The position numbers and the translations under genes are program-made. The notes beneath the pieces are model-generated. The model searched no databases and had not been told where the DNA came from. It saw nothing but the letters and a program-made list of their open reading frames with translations. A DNA stretch of 64,000 nucleotides, taken from assembly GCA_002304925.1 (NCBI GenBank), contig DBPT01000024.1, forward strand, positions 1 through 64,000, in the 5' to 3' direction. Every line of letters starts with the position of its first letter. Position 1 is the first letter of the stretch. This document shows positions 47,275 through 55,950 of the stretch, piece after piece. This DNA comes from Prolixibacteraceae bacterium UBA1413 (GTDB taxonomy: Bacteria > Bacteroidota > Bacteroidia > Bacteroidales > Prolixibacteraceae).

Positions 47275-48621
47275 TTAATACATCGATTGTCCGCCTCCTG
47301 TCCGCCCCTTGATGCGGCCCGATTTCATCAGTCCGTCGTAGTGGCGCATGAGAAGGTGGCTTTCGATCTGTTGCAAAGTATCAAGAACGACACCCACCAG
47401 GATCAGAAGCGAAGTTCCCCCGTAAAAATAGGAAAACTGGGTATTGATCCCAATCAGCCTAGCAAAAGCGGGAAGGATCGTGACAATCCCCAGGAAGATA
47501 GAGCCGGGCAGGGTTATTCTCGACATAACGGCATCAAGGAATTCCACGGTTTTCTTGCCTGGCTTCACTCCGGGGATGAATCCCCCGTTTTTCTTCATAT
47601 CCTCAGCCATCTGCACCGGATTAACGGTAACGGCAGTATAAAAATAGGTAAATGCAATCACCAGGAAGAACTGGACAAAATTGTACCAGAACCCGGTTGG
47701 ATTGGCAAAGGCAGTCGCAAATTTACCCATACTTTCCGAATTGGCAAAACCCGCCAGTGTGATCGGCACGAACATAATGGCCTGCGCAAAGATGATGGGC
47801 ATCACACCTGCGGCATTCACTTTCAGGGGAATGTACTGCCTGACACCACCATATTGTTTGTTGCCCACGATGCGCTTTGCATACTGAACAGGTATCCGGC
47901 GTGTTCCCTGCACCAGGAGAATGGTCCCCACAAAAACAAAGAAAAGCAATACAAATTCCACCAGGAACATGACCAGTCCGCCTCCCTGCTGATTGATGCG
48001 GGAAGCAAACTCAGCAAAGACGGCAAAGGGAAGCCGGGCAATAATCCCGATCATGATGATCAGGGAAATCCCGTTTCCGATCCCTTTGTCGGTGATCCTT
48101 TCACCCAGCCACATGATAAACATGGACCCTGCGGTCAGGATGATCACCGAGCTCACTGTGAAAAGCGTACCCCCTCCGCCGGCGAATGCAGTCTCAGGCA
48201 ACTGGTAATGCAGGTTCGTCAGGTAAGCAGGCGCCTGGAAAACCAGAATCAGCACGGTAAGGTAACGGGTGATCTGGTTGATCTTGCGGCGTCCTGATTC
48301 ACCTTCCTTCTGAAGACGCTGAAAATAAGGAACGGCAATTCCCAACAGTTGGATAACGATCGACGCACTGATGTAAGGCATGATTCCCAATGCAAAAATG
48401 GAAGCATTGGAAAAAGCACCTCCTGAAAACATATCCAGCAATCCGAGCAAACCCTCTTTCGTCTGATTCTGCAATTGGGCAAGCTGTGCCGGGTCAATCC
48501 CGGGGAGGGCAACATAGGATCCCAAACGGTAGATCAGAAGAAAGAACAGGGTGGTGGCCAACCTGGACCGCAAGTCTTCAATCTTATAGATATTCTTTAA
48601 TGTTTCTATAAATCGTTTCAT
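47275..48621 (-). CDS. secY: Protein translocase channel subunit SecY
   Basis: 448 residues with ten transmembrane helices; it forms the channel through which SecA-driven proteins pass the inner membrane. Familiar segments are LGSYVALPGIDPAQLAQL, FSGGAFSNASIFALGIMPYI, the plug-side helix 2 and GIGNGISLIIMIGI, and the cytoplasmic tip KRIVGNKQYGG, plus MPIIFAQAIMF. It ends the spc part of the cluster, seven bases after rplO. Confidence 0.97.
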   Translation of the reverse strand: MKRFIETLKNIYKIEDLRSRLATTLFFLLIYRLGSYVALPGIDPAQLAQLQNQTKEGLLGLLDMFSGGAFSNASIFALGIMPYISASIVIQLLGIAVPYFQRLQKEGESGRRKINQITRYLTVLILVFQAPAYLTNLHYQLPETAFAGGGGTLFTVSSVIILTAGSMFIMWLGERITDKGIGNGISLIIMIGIIARLPFAVFAEFASRINQQGGGLVMFLVEFVLLFFVFVGTILLVQGTRRIPVQYAKRIVGNKQYGGVRQYIPLKVNAAGVMPIIFAQAIMFVPITLAGFANSESMGKFATAFANPTGFWYNFVQFFLVIAFTYFYTAVTVNPVQMAEDMKKNGGFIPGVKPGKKTVEFLDAVMSRITLPGSIFLGIVTILPAFARLIGINTQFSYFYGGTSLLILVGVVLDTLQQIESHLLMRHYDGLMKSGRIKGRTGGGQSMY

Positions 48622-48627
48622 TGCAGC

Positions 48628-49077
48628 TTACAATATTTCAGTTGTTCCTTCCACTTTTTCTATCGCTTCCTTAGCGCTTTTAGAGAAAGCATGGGCTTTC
48701 ACCGTCAGTTTCGCTGTAAGAGTTCCGTTTCCAAGGATTTTGACCTTATCATTTTTTGAAATGACACCGGCCTGGACCAGCGATTGCAGATCAATAACCG
48801 TCAGGTTCATGTTTTCGGAAATTTGCTGCAGCACGTCAATATTAATGGCTTTGTACTCCACCCGTTTCAGGTTTTTAAATCCCGATTTGGGCACCACACG
48901 TTGCAGAGGCATCTGTCCGCCTTCAAAGCCCACTTTGCGGGAGTATCCCGATCTTGATTTCGCACCTTTGTGGCCGCGTGTAGAGGTCCCCCCCCATCCG
49001 GAGCCCTGCCCCCTGCCCACCCGTTTATTGGTGGCTGTAGATCCTTTCGCCGGCTTTATCTTGCTTAAATCCATCAT
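48628..49077 (-). CDS. rplO: Large subunit ribosomal protein uL15
   Basis: 149 residues: KRVGRGQGSGWGGTSTRGHK near the N-terminus (extended basic part) and a folded end with NDKVKILGNGTLTAKLTVKA. It is an assembly protein of the 50S subunit. Seven bases upstream of secY. Confidence 0.96.
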   Translation of the reverse strand: MMDLSKIKPAKGSTATNKRVGRGQGSGWGGTSTRGHKGAKSRSGYSRKVGFEGGQMPLQRVVPKSGFKNLKRVEYKAINIDVLQQISENMNLTVIDLQSLVQAGVISKNDKVKILGNGTLTAKLTVKAHAFSKSAKEAIEKVEGTTEIL

Positions 49078-49093
49078 TACAATAGTTACTTGA

Positions 49094-49276
49094 TTATTTT
49101 ACTTCCTCTACAGTTAACAAATGCTTCATCTTTGCCACCATTCCCAGGATTTCCGGGGAATCGTTATGCTCAACGGTCTGCAGCCTCCGGTGCAGTCCGA
49201 GCGAAGCCAGGATCGCTTTCTGGTGTTTCGTGGCACCAATGCTGCTCCTGACCTGGGTAATTCTGATCTTGGCCAT
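49094..49276 (-). CDS. rpmD: Large subunit ribosomal protein uL30
   Basis: 60 residues, MAKIRITQVRSSIGATKHQK followed by the LGLHRRLQTVEH segment typical of L30. The usual short ferredoxin-like fold of the 50S subunit. Lies between rpsE and rplO. Confidence 0.96.
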   Translation of the reverse strand: MAKIRITQVRSSIGATKHQKAILASLGLHRRLQTVEHNDSPEILGMVAKMKHLLTVEEVK

Positions 49277-49282
49277 AACTGT

Positions 49283-49798
49283 CTATCCTTTAAAAACTTT
49301 TTCCATCGTAATGCCGCGTTGCTGCGATACCGTATAGGCATCCCTGAGTTCGAGCAATGCTTCCATGGTAGCCTTCACCAGGTTGTGGGGGTTAGATGAT
49401 CCCTGCGATTTTGCCAGGATATCATGAATGCCCACACTTTCCAGAACAGCACGCATAGCACCTCCTGCTTTGACACCGGTACCCGAACGGGCAGGACGGA
49501 GAAGCACCTTGGCGCCGCCGAATTTGGCCTCCTGCTCATGCGGAATGGTCCCTTTGATAACCGGAATCTTTACCAGATTCTTCTTGGCGGCATCTACTCC
49601 CTTGGCAATGGCAGAAGTCACTTCGCTCGCCTTTCCAAGGCCCCAGCCGACAACCCCGTTTTCATTTCCCACAACCACAATCGCTGAAAAACTGAAGGTA
49701 CGGCCCCCCTTGGTTACCTTTGTCACCCGGTTAATGGCTACCAGCCTGTCTTTCAGATCCAGATCACTCGTCTTGATATTTCTGATATTCTTCGCCAT
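49283..49798 (-). CDS. rpsE: Small subunit ribosomal protein uS5
   Basis: 171 residues: the double-stranded RNA-binding-like N-terminal domain (DRLVAINRVTKVTKGGRTFS, VVGNENGVVGWGLGKASEVT) and the C-terminal domain (PARSGTGVKAGGAMRAVLES). Takes part in mRNA entry and decoding accuracy. Confidence 0.97.
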   Translation of the reverse strand: MAKNIRNIKTSDLDLKDRLVAINRVTKVTKGGRTFSFSAIVVVGNENGVVGWGLGKASEVTSAIAKGVDAAKKNLVKIPVIKGTIPHEQEAKFGGAKVLLRPARSGTGVKAGGAMRAVLESVGIHDILAKSQGSSNPHNLVKATMEALLELRDAYTVSQQRGITMEKVFKG

Positions 49799-49803
49799 AT
49801 CGA

Positions 49804-50160
49804 TTAGAATTTAAGGCCACCTTCACGGGCAGCATCGGCCAATTGTTTTACTCTACCATGATACAGGTAACCTCCGCGGTCAAACACCACTTCCGTGATG
49901 CCTGCAGCCAGCGCCTTTTCCGCAACCAGCTTGCCCACCATCCCCGCTTTCTCGGTTTTGGTCCCTTTGGTCCCGGCAATCTCCTTCTCTTTGGATGTTA
50001 CGGCAAGAAGGGTAACCCCCTGCACATCGTCGATAAGTTGCACCCCGATCTGTTTGTTGCTGCGGAATACACTCATCCGCGGCCGATCGGCACTGCCGTG
50101 AACGATCTTACGGATACGCTTCCTGATCCTAAAACGTCTTTCTATCTTTGTCAGAGACAT
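49804..50160 (-). CDS. rplR: Large subunit ribosomal protein uL18
   Basis: 118 residues: RFRIRKRIRKIVHGSADRPR, followed by MSVFRSNKQIGVQLIDDVQG and the end FDRGGYLYHGRVKQLADAAR. It binds 5S rRNA with L5 and L25. Five bases upstream of rpsE. Confidence 0.96.
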   Translation of the reverse strand: MSLTKIERRFRIRKRIRKIVHGSADRPRMSVFRSNKQIGVQLIDDVQGVTLLAVTSKEKEIAGTKGTKTEKAGMVGKLVAEKALAAGITEVVFDRGGYLYHGRVKQLADAAREGGLKF

Positions 50161-50176
50161 ATTTCTTCAGATTTTA

Positions 50177-50737
50177 CTATTTAACACCAGCGGCTTTACC
50201 AGCTTTGCGTCTGAGCTGTTCATCCACAAATTTAATCCCCTTGCCATTGTAAGGTTCAGGTTTACGGAACGACCGGATCTTGGCGGCGACCTGGCCGAGA
50301 AGCTGCTTGTCGATACATTTCATCAGAATGTAAGGATTGGTCCGCTTTTCGGTTTTGGCTTCCAGGGTGATCTCCGGAGGCAATTGAAGGTAGATGTGGT
50401 GGGAATACCCCAGCACCAGGTCCAGAACGTTGTTGGGAAGCTGTTCCACACGAAAACCCACGCCGATCAGTTCCAACTTCACCTCAAAACCTTTTGTTAC
50501 CCCGGTAACCATGTTGTTTACCAGCGAACGGTAAAGGCCGTGCATGGAGCGGTTGCCCTTCTCATCATCGGGTCTGACGAAATGAAGGGAATTATCTTCC
50601 CGGGTCACCTTGATGGCCTTGTCAACCTGCTGGGTCAATGTTCCCAGGGGGCCTTTCACGGTGATGGTGTTGTCTTCACCGATGTTTACCTGGACGCCCG
50701 CCGGAATTTCAATGGGTAATTTACCTATCCTTGACAT
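50177..50737 (-). CDS. rplF: Large subunit ribosomal protein uL6
   Basis: 186 residues from ATG 50737 (MSRIGKLPIEIPAGVQV). An upstream in-frame ATG at 50779 would overlap rpsH and is not needed. The chosen start follows an AGGAGG at about 50748-50743 on the minus strand, a good Shine-Dalgarno sequence, unusual in a phylum whose ribosomes hide the anti-SD. Two repeated L6 domains end in RKPEPYNGKGIKFVDEQLRR. Confidence 0.96.
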   Translation of the reverse strand: MSRIGKLPIEIPAGVQVNIGEDNTITVKGPLGTLTQQVDKAIKVTREDNSLHFVRPDDEKGNRSMHGLYRSLVNNMVTGVTKGFEVKLELIGVGFRVEQLPNNVLDLVLGYSHHIYLQLPPEITLEAKTEKRTNPYILMKCIDKQLLGQVAAKIRSFRKPEPYNGKGIKFVDEQLRRKAGKAAGVK

Positions 50738-50750
50738 GGTATTCCTCCTA

Positions 50751-51158
50751 TTAATAAACGTAACACAATACTTCACCACCCACCTTCATTTCACGGGCTT
50801 CCTTATCGGTAATAACCCCCTTTGAAGTGGAAATGATGGCAATACCCAACCCGTTCAGTACGCGCGGGATATTCTCCGAATCACAGTAGTTGCGGAGCCC
50901 CGGGCGGCTAACCCTTTCCAGGGCCTTAATCGCCGGTACCCTGGTCTCGGGATGGTATTTCAGGGCAATCTTGATATTCCCCTGGTAATTCACTTCGTCT
51001 TCAAATTTATAGTTGAGGATGTACCCTTTTTCCTTCAGAATCCGGGTCATTTCCTTCTTTAAATTAGAAGCCGGAATGTCAACTACCCTATGATTCGCAC
51101 GGATAGCATTCCTCAACCGGGTAAGATAATCTGCTATTGGATCTGTAACTTTGCTCAT
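50751..51158 (-). CDS. rpsH: Small subunit ribosomal protein uS8
   Basis: 135 residues: DPIADYLTRLRNAIRANHRV, SNLKKEMTRILKEKGYILNY and the C-terminal VLNGLGIAIISTSKGVITDK. It binds the central domain of 16S rRNA; in E. coli it is also the translational repressor of the spc operon. Confidence 0.97.
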   Translation of the reverse strand: MSKVTDPIADYLTRLRNAIRANHRVVDIPASNLKKEMTRILKEKGYILNYKFEDEVNYQGNIKIALKYHPETRVPAIKALERVSRPGLRNYCDSENIPRVLNGLGIAIISTSKGVITDKEAREMKVGGEVLCYVY

Positions 51159-51178
51159 TTTTCTACTCTTTTACCATT

Positions 51179-51448
51179 TTACCAACTTGCCTTTTTTACA
51201 CCCGGGATCAATCCTTCGGAAGCCATCTCACGGAAGTTGATCCTGCTGATCCCGAACTGGCGCATGTACCCTTTGGGACGACCGGTGAGTTTGCAGCGGT
51301 TGTGTAACCTGACACGCGAGGAATTCCTGGGTAGTTTCTGCAGTCCGATGAAGTCGCCCTCAGCGATCAGCCGGGCCCTCTTGGCTGAATATTTTGCATG
51401 CAACGCCGCACGTTTCACTTCGCGTGCTTTCATTGACTCTTTTGCCAT
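51179..51448 (-). CDS. rpsN: Small subunit ribosomal protein uS14 (zinc-free long form)
   Basis: 89 residues: MAKESMKAREVKRAALHAKY at the start and NRCKLTGRPKGYMRQFGISR at the end. The CxxC pairs of the short zinc form are absent and the length is that of the C- form. It is in the head of the 30S subunit. Four bases after rplE. Confidence 0.96.
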   Translation of the reverse strand: MAKESMKAREVKRAALHAKYSAKRARLIAEGDFIGLQKLPRNSSRVRLHNRCKLTGRPKGYMRQFGISRINFREMASEGLIPGVKKASW

Positions 51449-51451
51449 AAT

Positions 51452-52009
51452 TTAATCCTTTTTGACATTTTTAAATGGTAATCCTAATTCTTTCAGCAAG
51501 GCAAAGCCTTCTTCGTCGGAGTCGGCAGTTGTGACGAACGTGATGTTCATCCCGTTGATCTTATTCACCTTGTCAATGTTGATTTCGGGGAAAATGATCT
51601 GCTCGGGCACGCCCAGGGTGTAATTCCCCCTGCCGTCCATTTTGCTTTCAACCCCGCGGAAATCACGGATACGCGGAAGAGCCACTGAAATCAAACGGTC
51701 CAGAAATTCGTACATGTGGTCGCGACGCAAAGTAACACGCACGCCAATGGGCATTTTCTTCCTCAGTTTGAAGTTGGAGATGTCTTTTTTAGATTTGGTC
51801 TGCACTGCTTTCTGACCGGAAATCAGGGTCATCTCTTCGGTGGCCACTTCGATGATTTTCTTGTCGGCAATGGTGGAACCAACCCCCTGGTTGAGTACAA
51901 TTTTCTCCAACCGGGGTACCTGCATCACTGATTTGTAACTGAATTCCTTCATCAGGGCAGGAATAATTTCGTCCTTGTATTTCTTTTCAAGGGTAGGTGT
52001 GTAAGCCAT
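51452..52009 (-). CDS. rplE: Large subunit ribosomal protein uL5
   Basis: 185 residues: KSVMQVPRLEKIVLNQGVGS, TGQKAVQTKSKKDISNFKLR-like central segment, MYEFLDRLISVALPRIRDFR and the end TTADSDEEGFALLKELGLPF. It binds 5S rRNA and touches P-site tRNA. Its first base is shared with the last base of rplX (52009). Confidence 0.97.
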   Translation of the reverse strand: MAYTPTLEKKYKDEIIPALMKEFSYKSVMQVPRLEKIVLNQGVGSTIADKKIIEVATEEMTLISGQKAVQTKSKKDISNFKLRKKMPIGVRVTLRRDHMYEFLDRLISVALPRIRDFRGVESKMDGRGNYTLGVPEQIIFPEINIDKVNKINGMNITFVTTADSDEEGFALLKELGLPFKNVKKD

Positions 52010-52332
52010 TACTTAATCTCCTCTCCAGATTTTTTGGAATAACGAACTAACTTTCCATCATCATTCAATTTCCTTCCGATGCGTGTCGGTTTTCCCGTTT
52101 TCGGATCCACGAGCATCAGGTTGGAAATGTGGACGGGTGCTTCTTTTTCGATAATACCCCCTTGCGGATACTCCGTATTGGGTTTTGTATGTTTCTTAAT
52201 TATATTCACACCTTCCACGATTGCTCTTTCGGTTTTGCGGTCAATCTGCAAAACCCGGCCTTTGCTGCCGGAATAATCACCGGAAATCACGACGACCATG
52301 TCGCCCTTCCTGATATGTAACTTCTTCTGCAT
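52009..52332 (-). CDS. rplX: Large subunit ribosomal protein uL24
   Basis: 107 residues: MVVVISGDYSGSKGRVLQID (KOW motif), GVNIIKKHTKPNTEYPQGGI and the end KPTRIGRKLNDDGKLVRYSK. It starts 50S assembly by binding the 5' domain of 23S rRNA. Confidence 0.97.
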   Translation of the reverse strand: MQKKLHIRKGDMVVVISGDYSGSKGRVLQIDRKTERAIVEGVNIIKKHTKPNTEYPQGGIIEKEAPVHISNLMLVDPKTGKPTRIGRKLNDDGKLVRYSKKSGEEIK

Positions 52333-52350
52333 AGTACTTGGTTTTGCGGA

Positions 52351-52716
52351 TTAAAGCACTTCGGGTGCCAGTGAAATGATTTTCATGTTCATGTCACGCA
52401 ATTCACGGGCAACAGGCCCGAAGATTCGGGTACCCCTCATTTCGCCTGCATTATTCAACAGCACGACGGCATTATCGTCAAATCGGATATAGGATCCGTC
52501 GTTGCGGCGGACTTCCTTTTTGGTACGAACCACGATGGCCTTTGAAACAGCGCCTTTCTTCACATCGGCTCCGGGAGTGGCACTTTTCACAGTCACGATA
52601 ATGGTGTCACCGAGGGTGGCGTAATGTTTGCGCGTTCCGCCCAGCACCCTGATGCAAAGCACCTCCTTGGCTCCGCTGTTATCAGCTACTATACATCTTG
52701 TTTCCTGCTGTATCAT
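52351..52716 (-). CDS. rplN: Large subunit ribosomal protein uL14
   Basis: 121 residues: MIQQETRCIVADNSGAKEVL, VGDTIIVTVKSATPGADVKK-like centre, and GTRIFGPVARELRDMNMKII. It sits at the subunit interface. Two bases after rpsQ. Confidence 0.97.
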   Translation of the reverse strand: MIQQETRCIVADNSGAKEVLCIRVLGGTRKHYATLGDTIIVTVKSATPGADVKKGAVSKAIVVRTKKEVRRNDGSYIRFDDNAVVLLNNAGEMRGTRIFGPVARELRDMNMKIISLAPEVL

Positions 52717-52718
52717 GA

Positions 52719-52985
52719 CTACTTGGCCCTTTCAATAATTTCAACTAATCTCCAACATTTCTTCCTGCTCAGGGGGCGGGTTTCCATGATCCGCACGGTA
52801 TCGCCAATATTGCAGGTATTGCTCTCATCGTGGGCATAAAACTTGGTGGTTTTGTTTATAAACTTTCCGTAAATCGGATGTTTGAATTTCCTTTTCTCAG
52901 CCACCACAATGGTTTTATCCATTTTATTGCTTACCACCACTCCGACGCGCTCTTTTCTCAGATTTCTCTCTTTATTCTCTTCCAT
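52719..52985 (-). CDS. rpsQ: Small subunit ribosomal protein uS17
   Basis: 88 residues from ATG 52985; a TTG five codons upstream (53000) is also in frame but gives a poor start. RKERVGVVVSNKMDKTIVVA, then KHPIYGKFINKTTKFYAHDE and ETRPLSRKKCWRLVEIIERA. An OB-fold protein of the 30S body. Confidence 0.96.
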   Translation of the reverse strand: MEENKERNLRKERVGVVVSNKMDKTIVVAEKRKFKHPIYGKFINKTTKFYAHDESNTCNIGDTVRIMETRPLSRKKCWRLVEIIERAK

Positions 52986-53007
52986 TGCTGCATTACTCAA
53001 TTAAAAA

Positions 53008-53196
53008 TTAAACTTCCCTGCTGCGGAGAATAGTTTTCATCCTGGCGATATTCCTGCGCGACTCACGGATTTTCATGGGGTTGTCGAGCGGTGACACACT
53101 GTGGTTCAACCGCAGACGCACCAGATTCTCCTGCTCGGTCATCAGGCGCTCAAGAATTTCCTTGCTCGTCAGTTCCTTTATTTCAGACGTTTTCAT
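53008..53196 (-). CDS. rpmC: Large subunit ribosomal protein uL29
   Basis: 62 residues, a helical hairpin: KTSEIKELTSKEILERLMTE, LVRLRLNHSVSPLDNPMKIR and RRNIARMKTILRSREV. It lies near the peptide exit tunnel. Confidence 0.96.
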   Translation of the reverse strand: MKTSEIKELTSKEILERLMTEQENLVRLRLNHSVSPLDNPMKIRESRRNIARMKTILRSREV

Positions 53197-53208
53197 ACTC
53201 CTTCAATA

Positions 53209-53631
53209 TCAAGATTCAACAAAATCACGTCTTACGACAAACTTGGTGGTAATAGGCAGTTTCTGTGCTGCCAGGCGCAGGGCCTCCTTAGCCATGTCGA
53301 ACGGGACCCCTTCCGCTTCAATAATAATACGGCCCGGGGTCACCGGTGCCACAAAAGCCTCGGGAGCTCCCTTTCCCTTACCCATACGTACTTCAGCCGG
53401 TTTCTTAGTGATCGGCTTGTCAGGGAAAATCCTGATCCAGATCTGTCCCTGGCGCTGCATATAACGGGTTACAGCAACCCTGGCAGCTTCAATCTGCCGG
53501 CCGGTGATCCACGCTTCCTCAAGGGCTTTGATGCCGAAGGAACCAAAAGCCAGCTGGTTCCCCCGCTGGGCATTTCCTTTCATCTTCCCCTTTTGTACTC
53601 TTCTGAATTTTACTCTTTTTGGTTGTAACAT
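53209..53631 (-). CDS. rplP: Large subunit ribosomal protein uL16
   Basis: 140 residues: MLQPKRVKFRRVQKGKMKGN, WITGRQIEAARVAVTRYMQR, and RMGKGKGAPEAFVAPVTPGR (the stretch that carries the conserved Arg near the A-site tRNA). Thirteen bases before rpmC. Confidence 0.97.
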   Translation of the reverse strand: MLQPKRVKFRRVQKGKMKGNAQRGNQLAFGSFGIKALEEAWITGRQIEAARVAVTRYMQRQGQIWIRIFPDKPITKKPAEVRMGKGKGAPEAFVAPVTPGRIIIEAEGVPFDMAKEALRLAAQKLPITTKFVVRRDFVES

Positions 53632-53658
53632 CTCTTTTATTTCTAGCGTGTTATACCA

Positions 53659-54372
53659 TTACTTTCTTCTTTTCCTACTGCCTCCGCCGCCTTTCGGTCC
53701 TCCGTTGCGACCCTGCTTCGGACTCACATTGGGTGAAAGATCGGGGACACCATAGACCATTCCCTTGCAGATCCATACTTTTACGCCGATCAGACCGGTC
53801 TTGGTGAGTGCCTCACCCAGCGCATAGTCAATATCAGCCCTCAGGGTATGCAAAGGCGTACGGCCATCCTTGTACATCTCAGACCTAGCCATTTCAGCAC
53901 CGTTCAGACGACCCGAAACCAAAACCTTGATCCCTTCGGCCCCCATGCGCATCGTGGATGCAATCCCCATTTTTACAGCTCTCCGGTAGGCTACCTTCCC
54001 CTCAATCTGACGGGCAATATTGTTGGCCACAATCCTGGCATCCAGTTCCGGCCTCTTGATCTCGAAGATGTTGATCTGAACTTCCTTGTTGGTGATCTTC
54101 TTCAGTTCTTCCTTTAATTTGTCAACTTCCTGGCCTCCCTTGCCAATAATGATACCCGGACGGGAAGTATGAACGGTGATGGTGATCAGCTTCAACGTGC
54201 GCTCAATGATGATCTTCGAGACACTTGCCTTCGCCAGTCGTGCATTCAGATAATCACGGATCTTCTGGTCTTCTACCAGCTTGTCACCGTAATAGTCCCC
54301 GCCAAACCAGTTAGAATCCCATCCTTTGATGAATCCCAGACGATTTGAAATTGGATTTACTTTTTGTCCCAT
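53659..54372 (-). CDS. rpsC: Small subunit ribosomal protein uS3
   Basis: 237 residues: the KH domain (SRPGIIIGKGGQEVDKLKEE), and the C-terminal domain with RAVKMGIASTMRMGAEGIKV and SGRLNGAEMARSEMYKDGRT; it ends in a Gly/Lys-rich tail (QGRNGGPKGGGGSRKRRK). It helps form the mRNA entry pore with helicase activity. Confidence 0.97.
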   Translation of the reverse strand: MGQKVNPISNRLGFIKGWDSNWFGGDYYGDKLVEDQKIRDYLNARLAKASVSKIIIERTLKLITITVHTSRPGIIIGKGGQEVDKLKEELKKITNKEVQINIFEIKRPELDARIVANNIARQIEGKVAYRRAVKMGIASTMRMGAEGIKVLVSGRLNGAEMARSEMYKDGRTPLHTLRADIDYALGEALTKTGLIGVKVWICKGMVYGVPDLSPNVSPKQGRNGGPKGGGGSRKRRK

Positions 54373-54378
54373 CTGATA

Positions 54379-54795
54379 TCAGTTAACATTTTCAACAACT
54401 TCATTCTTTTGATCAACGAAAATGGTCACATGATTCGACCTTTTTCTGATTCGGTGAGCCCTGCCCTGGGGTGCGGGACGCAACCTCTTCAGAATACGGC
54501 CTGAATCCACCATAATCCGGCTCACAAAGAGGGGATTCTCTTCAATCCGGGCCCCTTCGTTCTTCGCCTGCCAGTTTGCAATGGCCGACATCAGCAATTT
54601 TTCAACCCGCTGCGAAGCCTCTTTCGTTGAAAATTTCAATACATCCAAGGCCCTGTTGACCTCCATACCACGGATCATATCGGCGACAAGCCTCATTTTC
54701 CTGGGGGAAGTCGGGCAATTCCTTAAAACAGCAAAATATTGTTGTTTTTTAAGCTCTTTGCGTTTTTCAGCTGCTTCTCTTTTTCTGGCACCCAT
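54379..54795 (-). CDS. rplV: Large subunit ribosomal protein uL22
   Basis: 138 residues: AVLRNCPTSPRKMRLVADMI, the beta-hairpin that lines the exit tunnel and ends with RRPAPQGRAHRIRKRSNHVT-like sequence. A short Lys/Glu-rich N-terminal extension (KREAAEKRKELKKQQY) is typical of Bacteroidota L22. Confidence 0.96.
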   Translation of the reverse strand: MGARKREAAEKRKELKKQQYFAVLRNCPTSPRKMRLVADMIRGMEVNRALDVLKFSTKEASQRVEKLLMSAIANWQAKNEGARIEENPLFVSRIMVDSGRILKRLRPAPQGRAHRIRKRSNHVTIFVDQKNEVVENVN

Positions 54796-54832
54796 TCTTT
54801 TTAATTTAAAAAATTACCATTCACGGTTTGCA

Positions 54833-55099
54833 TTATTTCCTGTTACCAGAATGTCCCCTGAAAGTCCGGGTAGGCGCAAATTCTCCCAAGCGGTGGCCTA
54901 CCATATTCTCAGTGATGTAAACGGGGATGAATTTGTTCCCGTTGTGGACGGCGATGGTATGCCCGACAAAATCGGGGGAAATCACGGAAGCCCTGGACCA
55001 GGTCTTTACAACCGATTTCTTTCTGGTCTCATTCATTGCCATCACTTTTTGCTCCAGTTTGTAAGCAATGTATGGACCCTTTTTTAATGAACGACTCAT
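54833..55099 (-). CDS. rpsS: Small subunit ribosomal protein uS19
   Basis: 88 residues: MSRSLKKGPYIAYKLEQKVM, SRASVISPDFVGHTIAVHNG and VGHRLGEFAPTRTFRGHSGN. A purine-rich AAGGAGA precedes the start by a normal Shine-Dalgarno distance. Head of the 30S subunit, next to S13. Confidence 0.97.
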   Translation of the reverse strand: MSRSLKKGPYIAYKLEQKVMAMNETRKKSVVKTWSRASVISPDFVGHTIAVHNGNKFIPVYITENMVGHRLGEFAPTRTFRGHSGNRK

Positions 55100-55116
55100 G
55101 TTTCTCTCCTTTAGAA

Positions 55117-55941
55117 TTATTTCTTCCTACGTTCAACAATATACCGGTTGGATGCCTTCTTCGGCGTACGGGTTTTAAAGCCCTTGGCCAGCAATCCCTT
55201 ACGGGAACGCGGATGTCCTCCCGAAGCACGGCCTTCTCCACCACCCATCGGGTGATCCACCGGGTTCATGGCAACCCCGCGAACACGCGGACGGCGGCCC
55301 ATCCAGCGGTTACGGCCTGCTTTCCCCGATTTCTCCAGGATGTGGTCTCCGTTACCTACTATCCCTACGGTAGCCCTGCAGGTGGTCAACACCATGCGGA
55401 TCTCGCCGGAAGGTAATTTTAAAGTGACATACCTGCCTTCGCGGGATGTCAACTGCGCATGAGTTCCTGCACTACGTGCCATAACGCCCCCCTGGCCGGG
55501 CTGAAGTTCAATGTTGTGAACCAGCGTGCCAAGCGGTATTTCAGCCAAAGGAAGGGTATTCCCGATTTCAGGATCTATCCCACTGCCACTGAGAACTTTC
55601 TGACCTACCTGCAACCCGTTGGGCGCCAGAATGTACCTCTTCTCATTGTCTTCATAAACCAGAAGCGCAATGTTGGCCGTACGGTTGGGATCGTACTGTA
55701 TGGAATCGACAACCGCAGAAATACCATCCTTGTTCCGCTTGAAATCAAGAATGCGGTATTTCCGCTTATGTCCCCCACCTATATGCCTCATTGTCATGCG
55801 GCCCTGGTTGTTTCGCCCACCAGACTTCCGCAGGGGCTCCAACAATGATTTCTCAGGCGTAGATGCAGTAATGGCGTCAAAGGCACTGATAACCTTGTGC
55901 CGCTGACCCGGTGATACTGGTTTAATTTTCCTTACTGCCAT
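55117..55941 (-). CDS. rplB: Large subunit ribosomal protein uL2
   Basis: 274 residues. The RNA-binding and C-terminal domains are standard, with GRNNQGRMTMRHIGGGHKRK, and the peptidyl-transferase-associated VRGVAMNPVDHPMGGGEGRA (with the conserved His). Core protein of the 50S subunit, required for subunit joining. Confidence 0.98.
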   Translation of the reverse strand: MAVRKIKPVSPGQRHKVISAFDAITASTPEKSLLEPLRKSGGRNNQGRMTMRHIGGGHKRKYRILDFKRNKDGISAVVDSIQYDPNRTANIALLVYEDNEKRYILAPNGLQVGQKVLSGSGIDPEIGNTLPLAEIPLGTLVHNIELQPGQGGVMARSAGTHAQLTSREGRYVTLKLPSGEIRMVLTTCRATVGIVGNGDHILEKSGKAGRNRWMGRRPRVRGVAMNPVDHPMGGGEGRASGGHPRSRKGLLAKGFKTRTPKKASNRYIVERRKK

Positions 55942-55950
55942 TTTCTATTG

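Noticed and set aside
47287..48297. 336-codon plus-strand frame
   Set aside because: Antisense to secY; His/Gln/Asp-rich low-quality sequence typical of a membrane gene read backwards.
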